From assembly GCA_023402845.1 (NCBI GenBank), contig JAEYFP010000068.1, positions 1 to 11,624 of the forward strand: a DNA stretch of 11,624 nucleotides, in the 5' to 3' direction. This document shows positions 5,060-11,524 of the stretch, piece by piece. The notes under the pieces are model-generated. The model did not search any database. It worked only from the letters and a program-made list of their open reading frames with translations, and was not told the DNA's origin. Each line of letters begins with the position of its first letter. Position 1 is the first letter of the stretch. The stretch comes from Bacillota bacterium (lineage in GTDB: Bacteria > Bacillota > Clostridia > Lachnospirales > Lachnospiraceae). A program made the position numbers and the translations under genes.

Positions 5060-5935
5060 ATGGATACGGCATTGCTGCTCAGAATGAAATTTGATGGGGG
5101 AGAACCGCTTACCCATAAGGAAATCGATGATTTACAGGAACGTTCAGGGATCGTCCGAAAAATGATAAAGGATTATGAGGAAACGCCTCTTTTTAACCTT
5201 TTCCGGCTGGTATGCCTGTCTGAAATCCCCTATGCGGAGCGGCTGCCCTATACCCGGAGGGTACTTGACTATATATCCGCAAATTTGTCTCTGCCGGAGG
5301 GCTTTTCCTATACAGGAAACGTAAATGATATTGTGCCCTGTTATAATGCCATGCTGTTAGAGGCTTACACCCGATTGGGCAGGGCCGGTTCGCAGGAAGT
5401 ACAACATGCATTGAACTGGATAAAGCAATATCAGGTTTTTGACCGCAATGAATTAACCACATGGAAAAATAACGGAATAAGTAAGCACGGAGGCTGCATG
5501 AAAGCTGTTCCGTGCTATATCGGGATTGGAAAGACGGTAAGGGCATTACTCACCTACGCCGAAGCTGTTGGACATACCGACAGGGAAGCAGAGGCTTTGA
5601 TAGAGAAGGGCGCAGAGTATATGCTAAGGCATAATTTGTATCAGAGGTTGTCAAACAATGCCCCTATCAGCGCACATATTACCGATATTATGTTTCCGCA
5701 GGCATATATGCTTACCGTTGCCGATTTGGTTTATATCGCCGGAAAACGGGAATTGTGGAAGGATGTCCGTACACAAGCACTGAAAGAACTGATTGAACGC
5801 AAGGCGTGCGATACGAATCGATGGAAAATCGATTATAGTTACAGCCATAAGGGATATCAGGCTTTTGACGGAAAACGGAATGCGTCAGAATGGATTGGCC
5901 ATGTGTTTCGTTCCGGAATGAATGAGTGGAGGTAG
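5060..5935 (+). CDS. Squalene-cyclase/prenyltransferase-like alpha/alpha-barrel protein, function unknown
   Basis: The 291-residue protein is soluble, helical, and lacks a signal peptide. Its second half matches the pattern I recall for clostridial and archaeal proteins annotated prenyltransferase-like or squalene-cyclase-like: Cys146-x5-Cys152-x-Gly-x3-Lys158, then GAEYMLRHNLYQR (184-196), FP-x2-Y near 212-216, RWKIDY near 254-259 and SEWI near 276-279. The DxDD motif of true squalene cyclases is not seen, so cyclase activity should not be assumed. ATG 5060 was chosen because AGGTGA (5050-5055) precedes it; the in-frame ATG at 5018 lacks a ribosome binding site. No promoter is evident. A 24-codon ORF starts four bases after its stop with a strong Shine-Dalgarno. 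The family call is by memory of sequence pattern only. Confidence 0.75.
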   Translation: MDTALLLRMKFDGGEPLTHKEIDDLQERSGIVRKMIKDYEETPLFNLFRLVCLSEIPYAERLPYTRRVLDYISANLSLPEGFSYTGNVNDIVPCYNAMLLEAYTRLGRAGSQEVQHALNWIKQYQVFDRNELTTWKNNGISKHGGCMKAVPCYIGIGKTVRALLTYAEAVGHTDREAEALIEKGAEYMLRHNLYQRLSNNAPISAHITDIMFPQAYMLTVADLVYIAGKRELWKDVRTQALKELIERKACDTNRWKIDYSYSHKGYQAFDGKRNASEWIGHVFRSGMNEWR

Positions 5936-5939
5936 AGAG

Positions 5940-6014
5940 ATGTTTGAGGATTTTAGGAGGCTGCTGCAAATTAAAAGAAAGCCGAATAGGGCAATCGGTC
6001 ATTCTGCTTTCTGA
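5940..6014 (+). CDS. 24-codon ORF, small protein or truncated gene start
   Basis: ATG 5940 stands seven bases after GGAGG (5928-5932), which overlaps the end of the preceding gene, whose stop lies four bases before this ATG. This is classic translational coupling, so a real initiation site is likely. The product MFEDFRRLLQIKRKPNRAIG plus HSAF is short, basic and unrecognised. The frame ends inside the convergent M15 gene, overlapping it by 16 nt. The simplest reading is the surviving start of a longer gene cut off when the adjacent minus-strand gene arrived; a genuine micropeptide cannot be excluded. Confidence 0.35.
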   Translation: MFEDFRRLLQIKRKPNRAIGHSAF

Positions 6015-6787
6015 AAATGCTGATAATCCTTGGAATTTTTCCAATCGCCGCCCCAGGTAAAGCCATGCTCGATAAAGAGCCGGAAGGCGAGGTCATCATG
6101 TGTGATTTTGGCAATGTAAGCGGTGCTCCGGTCTGCATAAGCTGCGGCATTCGCAGGTACGACGTTTAATTCTCCGTCCAAATTGGTGACATAGGGATTG
6201 TAGAGCGGATTGATGTCAATCGCAAGCCCCAGCGCGTGCTGGGAGAGCTTAGTCGTACCGGAGATGACCCGATAGTTAAAGCACGAGGAATTGTTGTCTT
6301 CCATGGAGGCTTCATCATCGCCTCCATATTCATCGATCAGACATATTTTTTCTATCAGGTATTTCGCTTGATGCAGTTCATAAAAAATTTCAACGAGGTC
6401 CTGAGCGATCGCTTCATTGCAGATCAGTTCGCCGCTGCATTCCTTTTCATTAAAATCAAAATAGAGAACCTGTACATAACGCAGCTCGTTATAGGAAATT
6501 GTCGGATTTTCCTGATAGGAGATGCCGGTGATTCGTTCTTTGATGTCATCGCTCAGCGGTTCGTAAAAAAAACCGGGTTGATAGACGGTGCGCTCATCTC
6601 CTGCGGAGGTGGATACCGGGGCTGAGGAATCCTGCTGATCGCTGTCTGAGGAAGTGATACTGTTTTCAGATTGCGCAGGAACGAGATTGATGACCTGCTG
6701 TGTATCAATCTTCAAATCTTCAGCCGTGTTCTTTTGACATCCGGTCAGCAAGGCCGAGCATATTAAAATAAAAATTAATTTTTTCAT
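5999..6787 (-). CDS. Lipoprotein with M15-family peptidoglycan carboxypeptidase domain
   Basis: The 262-residue precursor has a charged start (MKK), a short hydrophobic stretch and the lipobox LLTGC with Cys17, so it should be lipidated and held on the outer face of the membrane. Residues 18-65 are a Ser/Asp/Gln-rich linker. The C-terminal domain carries the M15 (VanY / M15_4) zinc-site motifs: SQHALGLAIDINP with His184 and Asp191, and YQHF with His257, next to the WGGDW landmark. Such enzymes trim D-Ala or cleave peptides of peptidoglycan. The minus-strand ATG at 6787 has only a modest AGGGAT ribosome site (6799-6794). It is convergent with the gene at 5060 and divergent from ecfA1. Exact bond specificity is unknown. 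Confidence 0.9.
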   Translation of the reverse strand: MKKLIFILICSALLTGCQKNTAEDLKIDTQQVINLVPAQSENSITSSDSDQQDSSAPVSTSAGDERTVYQPGFFYEPLSDDIKERITGISYQENPTISYNELRYVQVLYFDFNEKECSGELICNEAIAQDLVEIFYELHQAKYLIEKICLIDEYGGDDEASMEDNNSSCFNYRVISGTTKLSQHALGLAIDINPLYNPYVTNLDGELNVVPANAAAYADRSTAYIAKITHDDLAFRLFIEHGFTWGGDWKNSKDYQHFQKAE

Positions 6788-6853
6788 AACAGATCCCTAT
6801 CTATTTATAGCTGCTTCCTGTAAAAGCATCTTTTTCTTTTCACTGCTGTTTAA

Positions 6854-6859
6854 ATTATA
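6854..6859 (-). promoter_or_regulatory. Candidate -10 element for the M15 lipoprotein
   Basis: A perfect TATAAT is present on the minus strand, 67 bases from the lipoprotein start, in the A/T-rich divergent gap 6788-6974. No convincing -35 hexamer stands 16-18 bases upstream, so the call is tentative. Confidence 0.3.
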
Positions 6860-6905
6860 ATTCATATTCACATAATAATCACCCTTTAATTTGTACCATA
6901 TTTTA

Positions 6906-6934
6906 TTTACAAAATTGCTGTTTAACTATATACT
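6906..6934 (+). promoter_or_regulatory. Sigma-A promoter of the ecfA1-ecfA2-ecfT-truA operon
   Basis: TTTACA (6906-6911), 17 bases, TATACT (6929-6934). Transcription would begin near 6941, about 34 nt before ATG 6975. This also argues against longer N-terminal versions of EcfA1 reaching back to 6891, since they would start upstream of the promoter. Confidence 0.65.
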
Positions 6935-6974
6935 TAGAAAAGATGCAGCAGAAAAAGGCAGGCAGGGTACCGGA

Positions 6975-7826
6975 ATGGGAATCATTGAAGCGAGAAAGCT
7001 TGTATTTGAATATATACGCCGTGATAAAGACGGCGCCGTAGAGGGAATTACCCGCGCGGTCGATGAAGTGGATCTGGACATCGAGCGCGGTGATTTTATT
7101 GCTATTTTAGGGCATAACGGCTCAGGCAAATCAACACTTGCCAAGCATATGAATGCGATCCTTTATCCGACTGAGGGGACGCTTTTTGTAGATGGAAAGG
7201 ATACCTCCGATCTGGAAAATATGTGGGATATCCGTCAGACGACGGGAATGGTATTTCAAAATCCCGACAATCAGATCATTGGGACTGTGGTCGAGGAAGA
7301 CGTCGGTTTTGGGCCGGAAAACATGGGTGTGCCTACAGACGAGATTTGGGCGCGCGTTGAGGAAAGTCTTAAGGCAGTCGGCATGTATCAGTACCGGAAG
7401 CATTCTCCGAGTAAGCTGTCCGGCGGGCAGAAGCAGCGCATTGCGATTGCCGGTGTTGTAGCGATGCATCCGAAGTGCATCGTACTCGATGAGCCGACGG
7501 CAATGCTCGATCCAGAGGGGCGCAAGGAGGTCATTCGTGCTGTCCGTGCGCTGAACGATGTAGAAAAAATTACGGTTATTCTCATCACGCATTATATGGA
7601 AGAAGTGATCTATGCAAATAAAGTATTTGTTATGGATGAAGGAAAGATTGTTATGCGAGGAACGCCCCGTGAGATTTTTTCGAAGGTGGAGGAATTAAAG
7701 CGGATCCGTCTTGGCGTGCCGCAGGCGACACTTCTGGCATATGAATTGAAAAAGGAAGGCATTCCGATGCCGGACGGTATTTTATCCGCAGAGGAACTGG
7801 TGGAGGCATTATGTCGATTATCGTAG
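6975..7826 (+). CDS. ecfA1: ECF transporter ATPase EcfA1
   Basis: This is one of the two cytoplasmic ATPases of the shared energy-coupling module that powers uptake of vitamins and metal ions by interchangeable S components. In the 283-residue protein Walker A is GHNGSGKST (46-54), the Q-loop glutamine is Gln95, the ABC signature LSGGQ is at 148-152, Walker B with catalytic Glu is CIVLDE (168-173), and the H-loop His is in ITHYMEE (about 203). ATG 6975 is favoured because the family starts near here and the promoter lies just upstream; the Shine-Dalgarno is weak (GGCAGGG). Its end overlaps ecfA2 by 16 nt. Usually it follows rplQ directly; here 3 kb intervene. Confidence 0.95.
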   Translation: MGIIEARKLVFEYIRRDKDGAVEGITRAVDEVDLDIERGDFIAILGHNGSGKSTLAKHMNAILYPTEGTLFVDGKDTSDLENMWDIRQTTGMVFQNPDNQIIGTVVEEDVGFGPENMGVPTDEIWARVEESLKAVGMYQYRKHSPSKLSGGQKQRIAIAGVVAMHPKCIVLDEPTAMLDPEGRKEVIRAVRALNDVEKITVILITHYMEEVIYANKVFVMDEGKIVMRGTPREIFSKVEELKRIRLGVPQATLLAYELKKEGIPMPDGILSAEELVEALCRLS

Positions 7827-8665
7827 ACCATGTTAGCTATGTGTATGGCAAGGGAACAGCATATGAGATGAAGGCGCTCGACGATATCAGCCTGCAAATG
7901 GGAGACGGAGAATTTATCGGGCTGATCGGGCATACCGGTTCCGGCAAGTCCACATTAGTACAGCACTTAAACGGTTTGCTGCGTGCGACCTCCGGTAATA
8001 TCTATTATAACGGAGCGGATATTTATGAAAAGGATTTTGAAATGAAGCAGCTCAGAAGTAAAGTGGGCTTGGTTTTTCAGTATCCGGAGCATCAGCTTTT
8101 TGAGGTGGATGTGTTTTCCGATGTCTGCTATGGTCCAAAAAATCTTGGGCTTTCCAAGTCCGAAGCCGAGCTGCGCGCATACGAGGCGCTGAAGCAGGTG
8201 GGACTTGCGGACGAGTATTTCTACCAGTCACCGTTTGATCTGTCAGGCGGCGAGAAAAGGCGCGTCGCAATTGCAGGTGTGCTGGCAATGAACCCAGAGG
8301 TGCTGATTCTGGACGAGCCGACGGCGGGACTTGATCCGAAGGGGCGCGAGGATATTCTTAAGCAGATTGCAAGGCTTAGGGAGGAGACGGGCATTACAGT
8401 TGTGCTCGTTTCTCACAGCATGGAGGATGTCGCAGAATATGTCGGCAGGATTATTGTCATGAATCAGGGAAGGGTTGCTTATGACGATGTGCCGAGAGAG
8501 GTATTTTCCCATTATCGGGAACTGGAGGAAATCGGTCTGGCAGCGCCTCAGGTGACCGACATTCTGCACCGGCTTCGTGAAAAGGGCATTCCGGTGTGCA
8601 CAGACGCGATTACAATAGAGGAAGCAAAAAAGGAAATTCTAAGGGTGCTTCGCCCTGTTCGGTGA
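7811..8665 (+). CDS. ecfA2: ECF transporter ATPase EcfA2
   Basis: This is the partner ATPase of EcfA1; the two form a heterodimer docked on EcfT. In the 284-residue protein Walker A is GHTGSGKST (40-48), Gln90 is in FQYPEHQLF, the signature is the EcfA2-typical LSGGEKRR (144-151), Walker B is VLILDE (164-169) and the H-loop His is in SHSMEDV (about 206). The ATG at 7811 lies inside the end of ecfA1 (16-nt overlap), indicating translational coupling and matched stoichiometry. ecfT follows after 26 nt. No S-component gene lies in the window, consistent with a group II (shared) module serving unlinked S proteins. Confidence 0.95.
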   Translation: MSIIVDHVSYVYGKGTAYEMKALDDISLQMGDGEFIGLIGHTGSGKSTLVQHLNGLLRATSGNIYYNGADIYEKDFEMKQLRSKVGLVFQYPEHQLFEVDVFSDVCYGPKNLGLSKSEAELRAYEALKQVGLADEYFYQSPFDLSGGEKRRVAIAGVLAMNPEVLILDEPTAGLDPKGREDILKQIARLREETGITVVLVSHSMEDVAEYVGRIIVMNQGRVAYDDVPREVFSHYRELEEIGLAAPQVTDILHRLREKGIPVCTDAITIEEAKKEILRVLRPVR

Positions 8666-8691
8666 ACTTTCCGAAATAAAAGGTAAAAGAA

Positions 8692-9495
8692 ATGATCAGA
8701 GATATTACATTGGGACAATATTATCCGGCAGATTCCATTCTGCACAGGCTCGACCCGCGGGTGAAGCTTACAGGGACACTGCTGTTTATTATTTCCTTAT
8801 TCTTATTTGAAAATTTTATAGGCTATGCTGCTGCAACGGTGTTTCTTGTTGTCGTCATCAAGCTGTCAAAGGTGCCTTTCTCCTTTATGGTGAAGGGCTT
8901 AAAGGCGATTGTTATCCTGATGCTGATCACAGTAGTGTTTAACCTGTTCTTAACGCCGGGTGAGCCGCTTTTGAGCTTCTGGAGGCTGACAATTACAGAA
9001 GAGGGTCTGCGTACAGCGGTATTTATGATTATCCGCCTGACCTATCTGATCATTGGATCCTCCATCATGACGCTGACGACGACACCGAACAATTTGACGG
9101 ACGGCATGGAAAAACTGCTGAATCCGCTGCGCATTTTTAAAGTGCCGGTGCATGAGGTGGCAATGATGATGTCGATTGCCCTGAGCTTTATTCCGATCCT
9201 GCTTGAGGAAACGGATAAAATTATGAAAGCACAGATGGCAAGAGGAGCCGATTTTGAGAGCGGCAATCTTATAAATAAGGCGAAAAGTCTCGTACCTTTG
9301 CTCGTGCCGTTGTTTATTTCGGCGTTTCGAAGGGCGAATGACCTTGCGATGGCAATGGAGGCGAGATGCTATCGGGGCGGTGACGGCAGGACCAAGATGA
9401 AGCCGCTTATTTATAAAGGAAGAGACAGGGCTGCCTACGGAGTTTTGACAGGTTATCTGGCTGCGATTATTTGCGTACGTGTGCTGCTCGGATGA
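8692..9495 (+). CDS. ecfT: ECF transporter transmembrane protein EcfT
   Basis: This is the membrane scaffold that links the ATPase pair to the substrate-binding S component. The 267-residue protein has hydrophobic segments at roughly 26-56, 69-88, 108-130, around 200-212 and 246-265. The two coupling-helix motifs are visible: Ala183-Arg-Gly in MARGADF and Ala224-Arg-Cys in EARCYRGG, the second as the ARC variant common in this family. The start at ATG 8692 has a weak AAAGGTA ribosome site. It is followed nine bases after its stop by truA, whose Shine-Dalgarno overlaps the ecfT stop codon. Confidence 0.95.
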   Translation: MIRDITLGQYYPADSILHRLDPRVKLTGTLLFIISLFLFENFIGYAAATVFLVVVIKLSKVPFSFMVKGLKAIVILMLITVVFNLFLTPGEPLLSFWRLTITEEGLRTAVFMIIRLTYLIIGSSIMTLTTTPNNLTDGMEKLLNPLRIFKVPVHEVAMMMSIALSFIPILLEETDKIMKAQMARGADFESGNLINKAKSLVPLLVPLFISAFRRANDLAMAMEARCYRGGDGRTKMKPLIYKGRDRAAYGVLTGYLAAIICVRVLLG

Positions 9496-9504
9496 GGAGA
9501 ATTT

Positions 9505-10293
9505 ATGAAACGGATCATGCTGACAGTTGCATATGACGGAACCAATTACTGCGGCTGGCAGATCCAGCCAAACGGCGAAACGATAGAGAGCGTTTTGAAC
9601 GCAGAGCTTTCGAGACTTTTAGGTGAGGATATCCGGGTGATCGGTGCGAGCAGGACAGATTCCGGCGTGCATGCCGAGGGCGCTGTCGCGGTATTTGATA
9701 CCGATTCCAGAATTCCCGGCGAAAAGGTTTCCTATGCACTGAACCAGAGTCTGCCTGAGGATATTCGCGTCCGCAAATCAGAGGAGGTTGCATCCGATTT
9801 TCATCCAAGACATGTCCGGACCAAAAAAACTTATGAATACCGGATTTGGCACGATGAATTTCCTTTGCCTACGAACCGCTTGTATACACACTGGGTCTAT
9901 ACGCCTCTTAATATAGAGGCGATGCAGCAGGGGGCGGCATATTTTATGGGTGAACATGATTTTCGGGCATTTTGTAGCGCCCATACACAGACCGGTACGA
10001 CCGTCAGGAAAATATACAGTTTGCAGGTGGAGGAGCAGGACCGACTCATCACAATTCGCGTGTGCGGAAACGGGTTTTTATATAATATGGTAAGAATTAT
10101 TGCGGGTACGCTGATCGATATCGGACAGTGCAGACGGCAGCCGGAGACGGTAAAGGAAATGCTGCTTTCAGGGGACCGCAGTATGAGCGGGCCGACAGCG
10201 CCGGCAAAGGGACTGTGCCTAATGGGATATGCTTTAAATACAGACGAAAGTACGAATCAGGGAAATGTTGACAGTCTGAAAACCCCATGCTAA
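9505..10293 (+). CDS. truA: tRNA pseudouridine(38-40) synthase TruA
   Basis: TruA isomerises uridines 38, 39 and 40 in the anticodon stem-loop of many tRNAs. The 262-residue protein has the N-terminal AYDGTNYCGWQIQPNGETIE block and the catalytic loop GASRTDSGVHA with the nucleophile Asp52. Further family landmarks are FHPRHVRTKKTYEYRI (from about residue 98), HDFRAFC and the C-terminal GNGFLYNMVRIIAGTL. The length is normal. AGGAGA (9495-9500) precedes ATG 9505. The ecfT-truA link is common in Firmicutes, but the usual rplM-rpsI follow-on is missing here. The last 26 bases of the gene contain most of a promoter for the next gene. Confidence 0.96.
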   Translation: MKRIMLTVAYDGTNYCGWQIQPNGETIESVLNAELSRLLGEDIRVIGASRTDSGVHAEGAVAVFDTDSRIPGEKVSYALNQSLPEDIRVRKSEEVASDFHPRHVRTKKTYEYRIWHDEFPLPTNRLYTHWVYTPLNIEAMQQGAAYFMGEHDFRAFCSAHTQTGTTVRKIYSLQVEEQDRLITIRVCGNGFLYNMVRIIAGTLIDIGQCRRQPETVKEMLLSGDRSMSGPTAPAKGLCLMGYALNTDESTNQGNVDSLKTPC

Positions 10294-10296
10294 AAT
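10268..10296 (+). promoter_or_regulatory. Consensus sigma-A promoter inside the 3' end of truA
   Basis: A perfect TTGACA (10268-10273) is followed by exactly 17 bases and TAAAAT (10291-10296). The -35 is within truA codons and the -10 begins at the truA stop codon. It should give the downstream small membrane protein expression independent of the ecf operon. No operator-like repeat overlaps it. Confidence 0.72.
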
Positions 10297-10338
10297 AAAA
10301 ATGAAGTAATTTTTGATACACGAGAGAGGAGATATGCG

Positions 10339-10623
10339 ATGGAGCAGAATAATGTACCAGGGAAGGGCGCGGCTACCGCGAGTTTGGTTTTAGGTATTAT
10401 TGCAGTTGTTTTTTGGTTTTTTGGTTATTCCTCAGTACTATCGGTTGTACTGGGCATCATCGGATTGGTAATGGCATCTAATGCTAAGAAGGCAGGCTTT
10501 GAAGGCGGCATCAGGACGGCAGGCTTTGTACTTTCCTTGATCGGTTTGATTGGCGGAGCATTTTTCTTTGTGGCATGTGTTGCCTGTGTAGGCACACTTG
10601 GAGCAATAGGCGCATTTTATTAA
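10339..10623 (+). CDS. Small DUF4190-like membrane protein
   Basis: The 94-residue protein has a short hydrophilic N-terminus (MEQNNVPGKGAATASL), then a hydrophobic pair at about 15-46 (LVLGIIAVVFWFFGYSSVLS, VVLGIIGLV), a small polar loop NAKKAGFEGGIRTA, and a further hydrophobic region at about 61-93. The pattern of LGIIALI-type helices around a xAKKxG loop is that of the DUF4190 superfamily, whose function is unknown. ATG 10339 is preceded by GAGAGGAG (10323-10331 area). It is driven by the consensus promoter in the end of truA and lies 66 nt before the Lgt-like gene, with a hairpin between them. Confidence 0.75.
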   Translation: MEQNNVPGKGAATASLVLGIIAVVFWFFGYSSVLSVVLGIIGLVMASNAKKAGFEGGIRTAGFVLSLIGLIGGAFFFVACVACVGTLGAIGAFY

Positions 10624-10645
10624 TGAATGTGATATAGTTAAGCTT

Positions 10646-10674
10646 GAGAAGACGTGCCTTGCCGCGTCTTCTTT
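10646..10674 (+). terminator. Hairpin between the DUF4190-like and Lgt-like genes
   Basis: AGAAGACG (10647-10654) pairs perfectly with CGTCTTCT (10665-10672) across a ten-base loop, and an outer G-T pair can be added. Only TTT follows before G, so as a terminator it is weak and may cause partial read-through into the Lgt-like gene. A processing or stabilising hairpin is an alternative. Confidence 0.45.
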
Positions 10675-10689
10675 GATGTAAGAGGATAA

Positions 10690-11469
10690 ATGAAATCAGA
10701 GATTATTGTATTTGGCAGGATTATACCGGTATACGGTCTGCTTGGAATTACAGGTATTATATTTGGAATGCTGTATTTATTTCGGCAATGCAGGGCAAAA
10801 AAACTGTGCTTTGATGATGCGGTCTATATCTATACTGCCGCTTTGATAACGGCAATGATCGGAGCCAAGCTGCTGTATGTGGTCTTACGGTTTCCTGTGT
10901 TGATTCATTCTTTTACGAACAATACGGGGCATACTCTTGCGCTTTTGCATGGTTATATTTCCGGTGGGTTTGTGTTTTACGGAGGTTTGATAGGAGGAGT
11001 TCTCGGAGCAATTTTCGCGGCACGGTATTTTGGCTTGCGGCTTTCCGACTATTATGGAGGACTGGTTCCTGTGATTCCGCTTATTCATATATTCGGGCGT
11101 GCCGGATGTTTTTTGACGGGCTGCTGTTATGGTGTGCAGACAAGCGGCGGCTTGCACGTAATTTATGAGACCTCCCGTATTGCGCCGAATGGAATTCCGC
11201 TTGTGCCGGTTCAAATGATAGAGACTGTCTGTAATTTGCTGATTTTTTTATTACTTCATTTTCTTGCAAAAAAACAGCAGCTGAATTGCTTTTTATTGGA
11301 TTGTTATATTCTGTGCTATGCACCGATTCGATTTATATTGGAATTTTTCCGAGGCGATCCGGAACGGGGAAGTTTATGGGTATTCAGCACTTCACAGTGG
11401 ATTAGTCTCTTATTAATGCTGTGCTGTGCGGTTCATATTTACCTATTAACGCGTAAAGTGCCGTCTTAA
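10690..11469 (+). CDS. Lgt-superfamily membrane protein (divergent prolipoprotein diacylglyceryl transferase homologue)
   Basis: The 259-residue polytopic membrane protein has Lgt-like architecture: VYGLLG near 14-19, GGFVFYGGLIGG (92-103), HIFGRAGCFLTGCCYG (133-148), PIRFILEFFRGDPERG (212-227) and STSQW (233-237). True Lgt carries an essential His in the FHGG motif and the signature GRxGNFxNxE. Here these read FYGG (Tyr97) and GRAGCFLTGC, so the His, both Asn and the Glu are replaced, while Arg137 and the C-terminal arginines remain. Genuine lipoprotein diacylglyceryl transfer is therefore doubtful; it may be a paralogue with another lipid or lipoprotein substrate. ATG 10690 follows AGAGGA closely. 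An IS end begins 29 nt after its stop. Confidence 0.8.
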   Translation: MKSEIIVFGRIIPVYGLLGITGIIFGMLYLFRQCRAKKLCFDDAVYIYTAALITAMIGAKLLYVVLRFPVLIHSFTNNTGHTLALLHGYISGGFVFYGGLIGGVLGAIFAARYFGLRLSDYYGGLVPVIPLIHIFGRAGCFLTGCCYGVQTSGGLHVIYETSRIAPNGIPLVPVQMIETVCNLLIFLLLHFLAKKQQLNCFLLDCYILCYAPIRFILEFFRGDPERGSLWVFSTSQWISLLLMLCCAVHIYLLTRKVPS

Positions 11470-11498
11470 TGTCATAAATCTTAAAAAATCAAAAAATC

Positions 11499-11524
11499 TG
11501 TAGGTTTGTCAAACATGTGTTACA
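11499..11524 (+). repeat. IS terminal inverted repeat (right end)
   Basis: This end matches the left repeat (101-126, minus strand) in 21 of 26 positions. The transposase stop codon (11509-11511) lies inside the repeat, so its last residues Val-Thr-His-Val are encoded by the conserved inner block. Confidence 0.75.

Noticed and set aside
5974..5998. Terminator for the M15 gene (CCGA/TCGG stem followed by TTTCTTTT on the minus strand)
   Set aside because: Only four base pairs with a nine-base loop, too weak to call.
6236..6625. 129-codon plus-strand ORF antisense to the M15 lipoprotein gene
   Set aside because: The minus-strand reading has a lipobox and a complete M15 motif set; the plus frame shows no domain or ribosome site.
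6891..6974. N-terminal extension of EcfA1 in the same frame
   Set aside because: The promoter TTTACA-17-TATACT lies inside it, so it would not be in the mRNA, and it adds residues not found in EcfA proteins.
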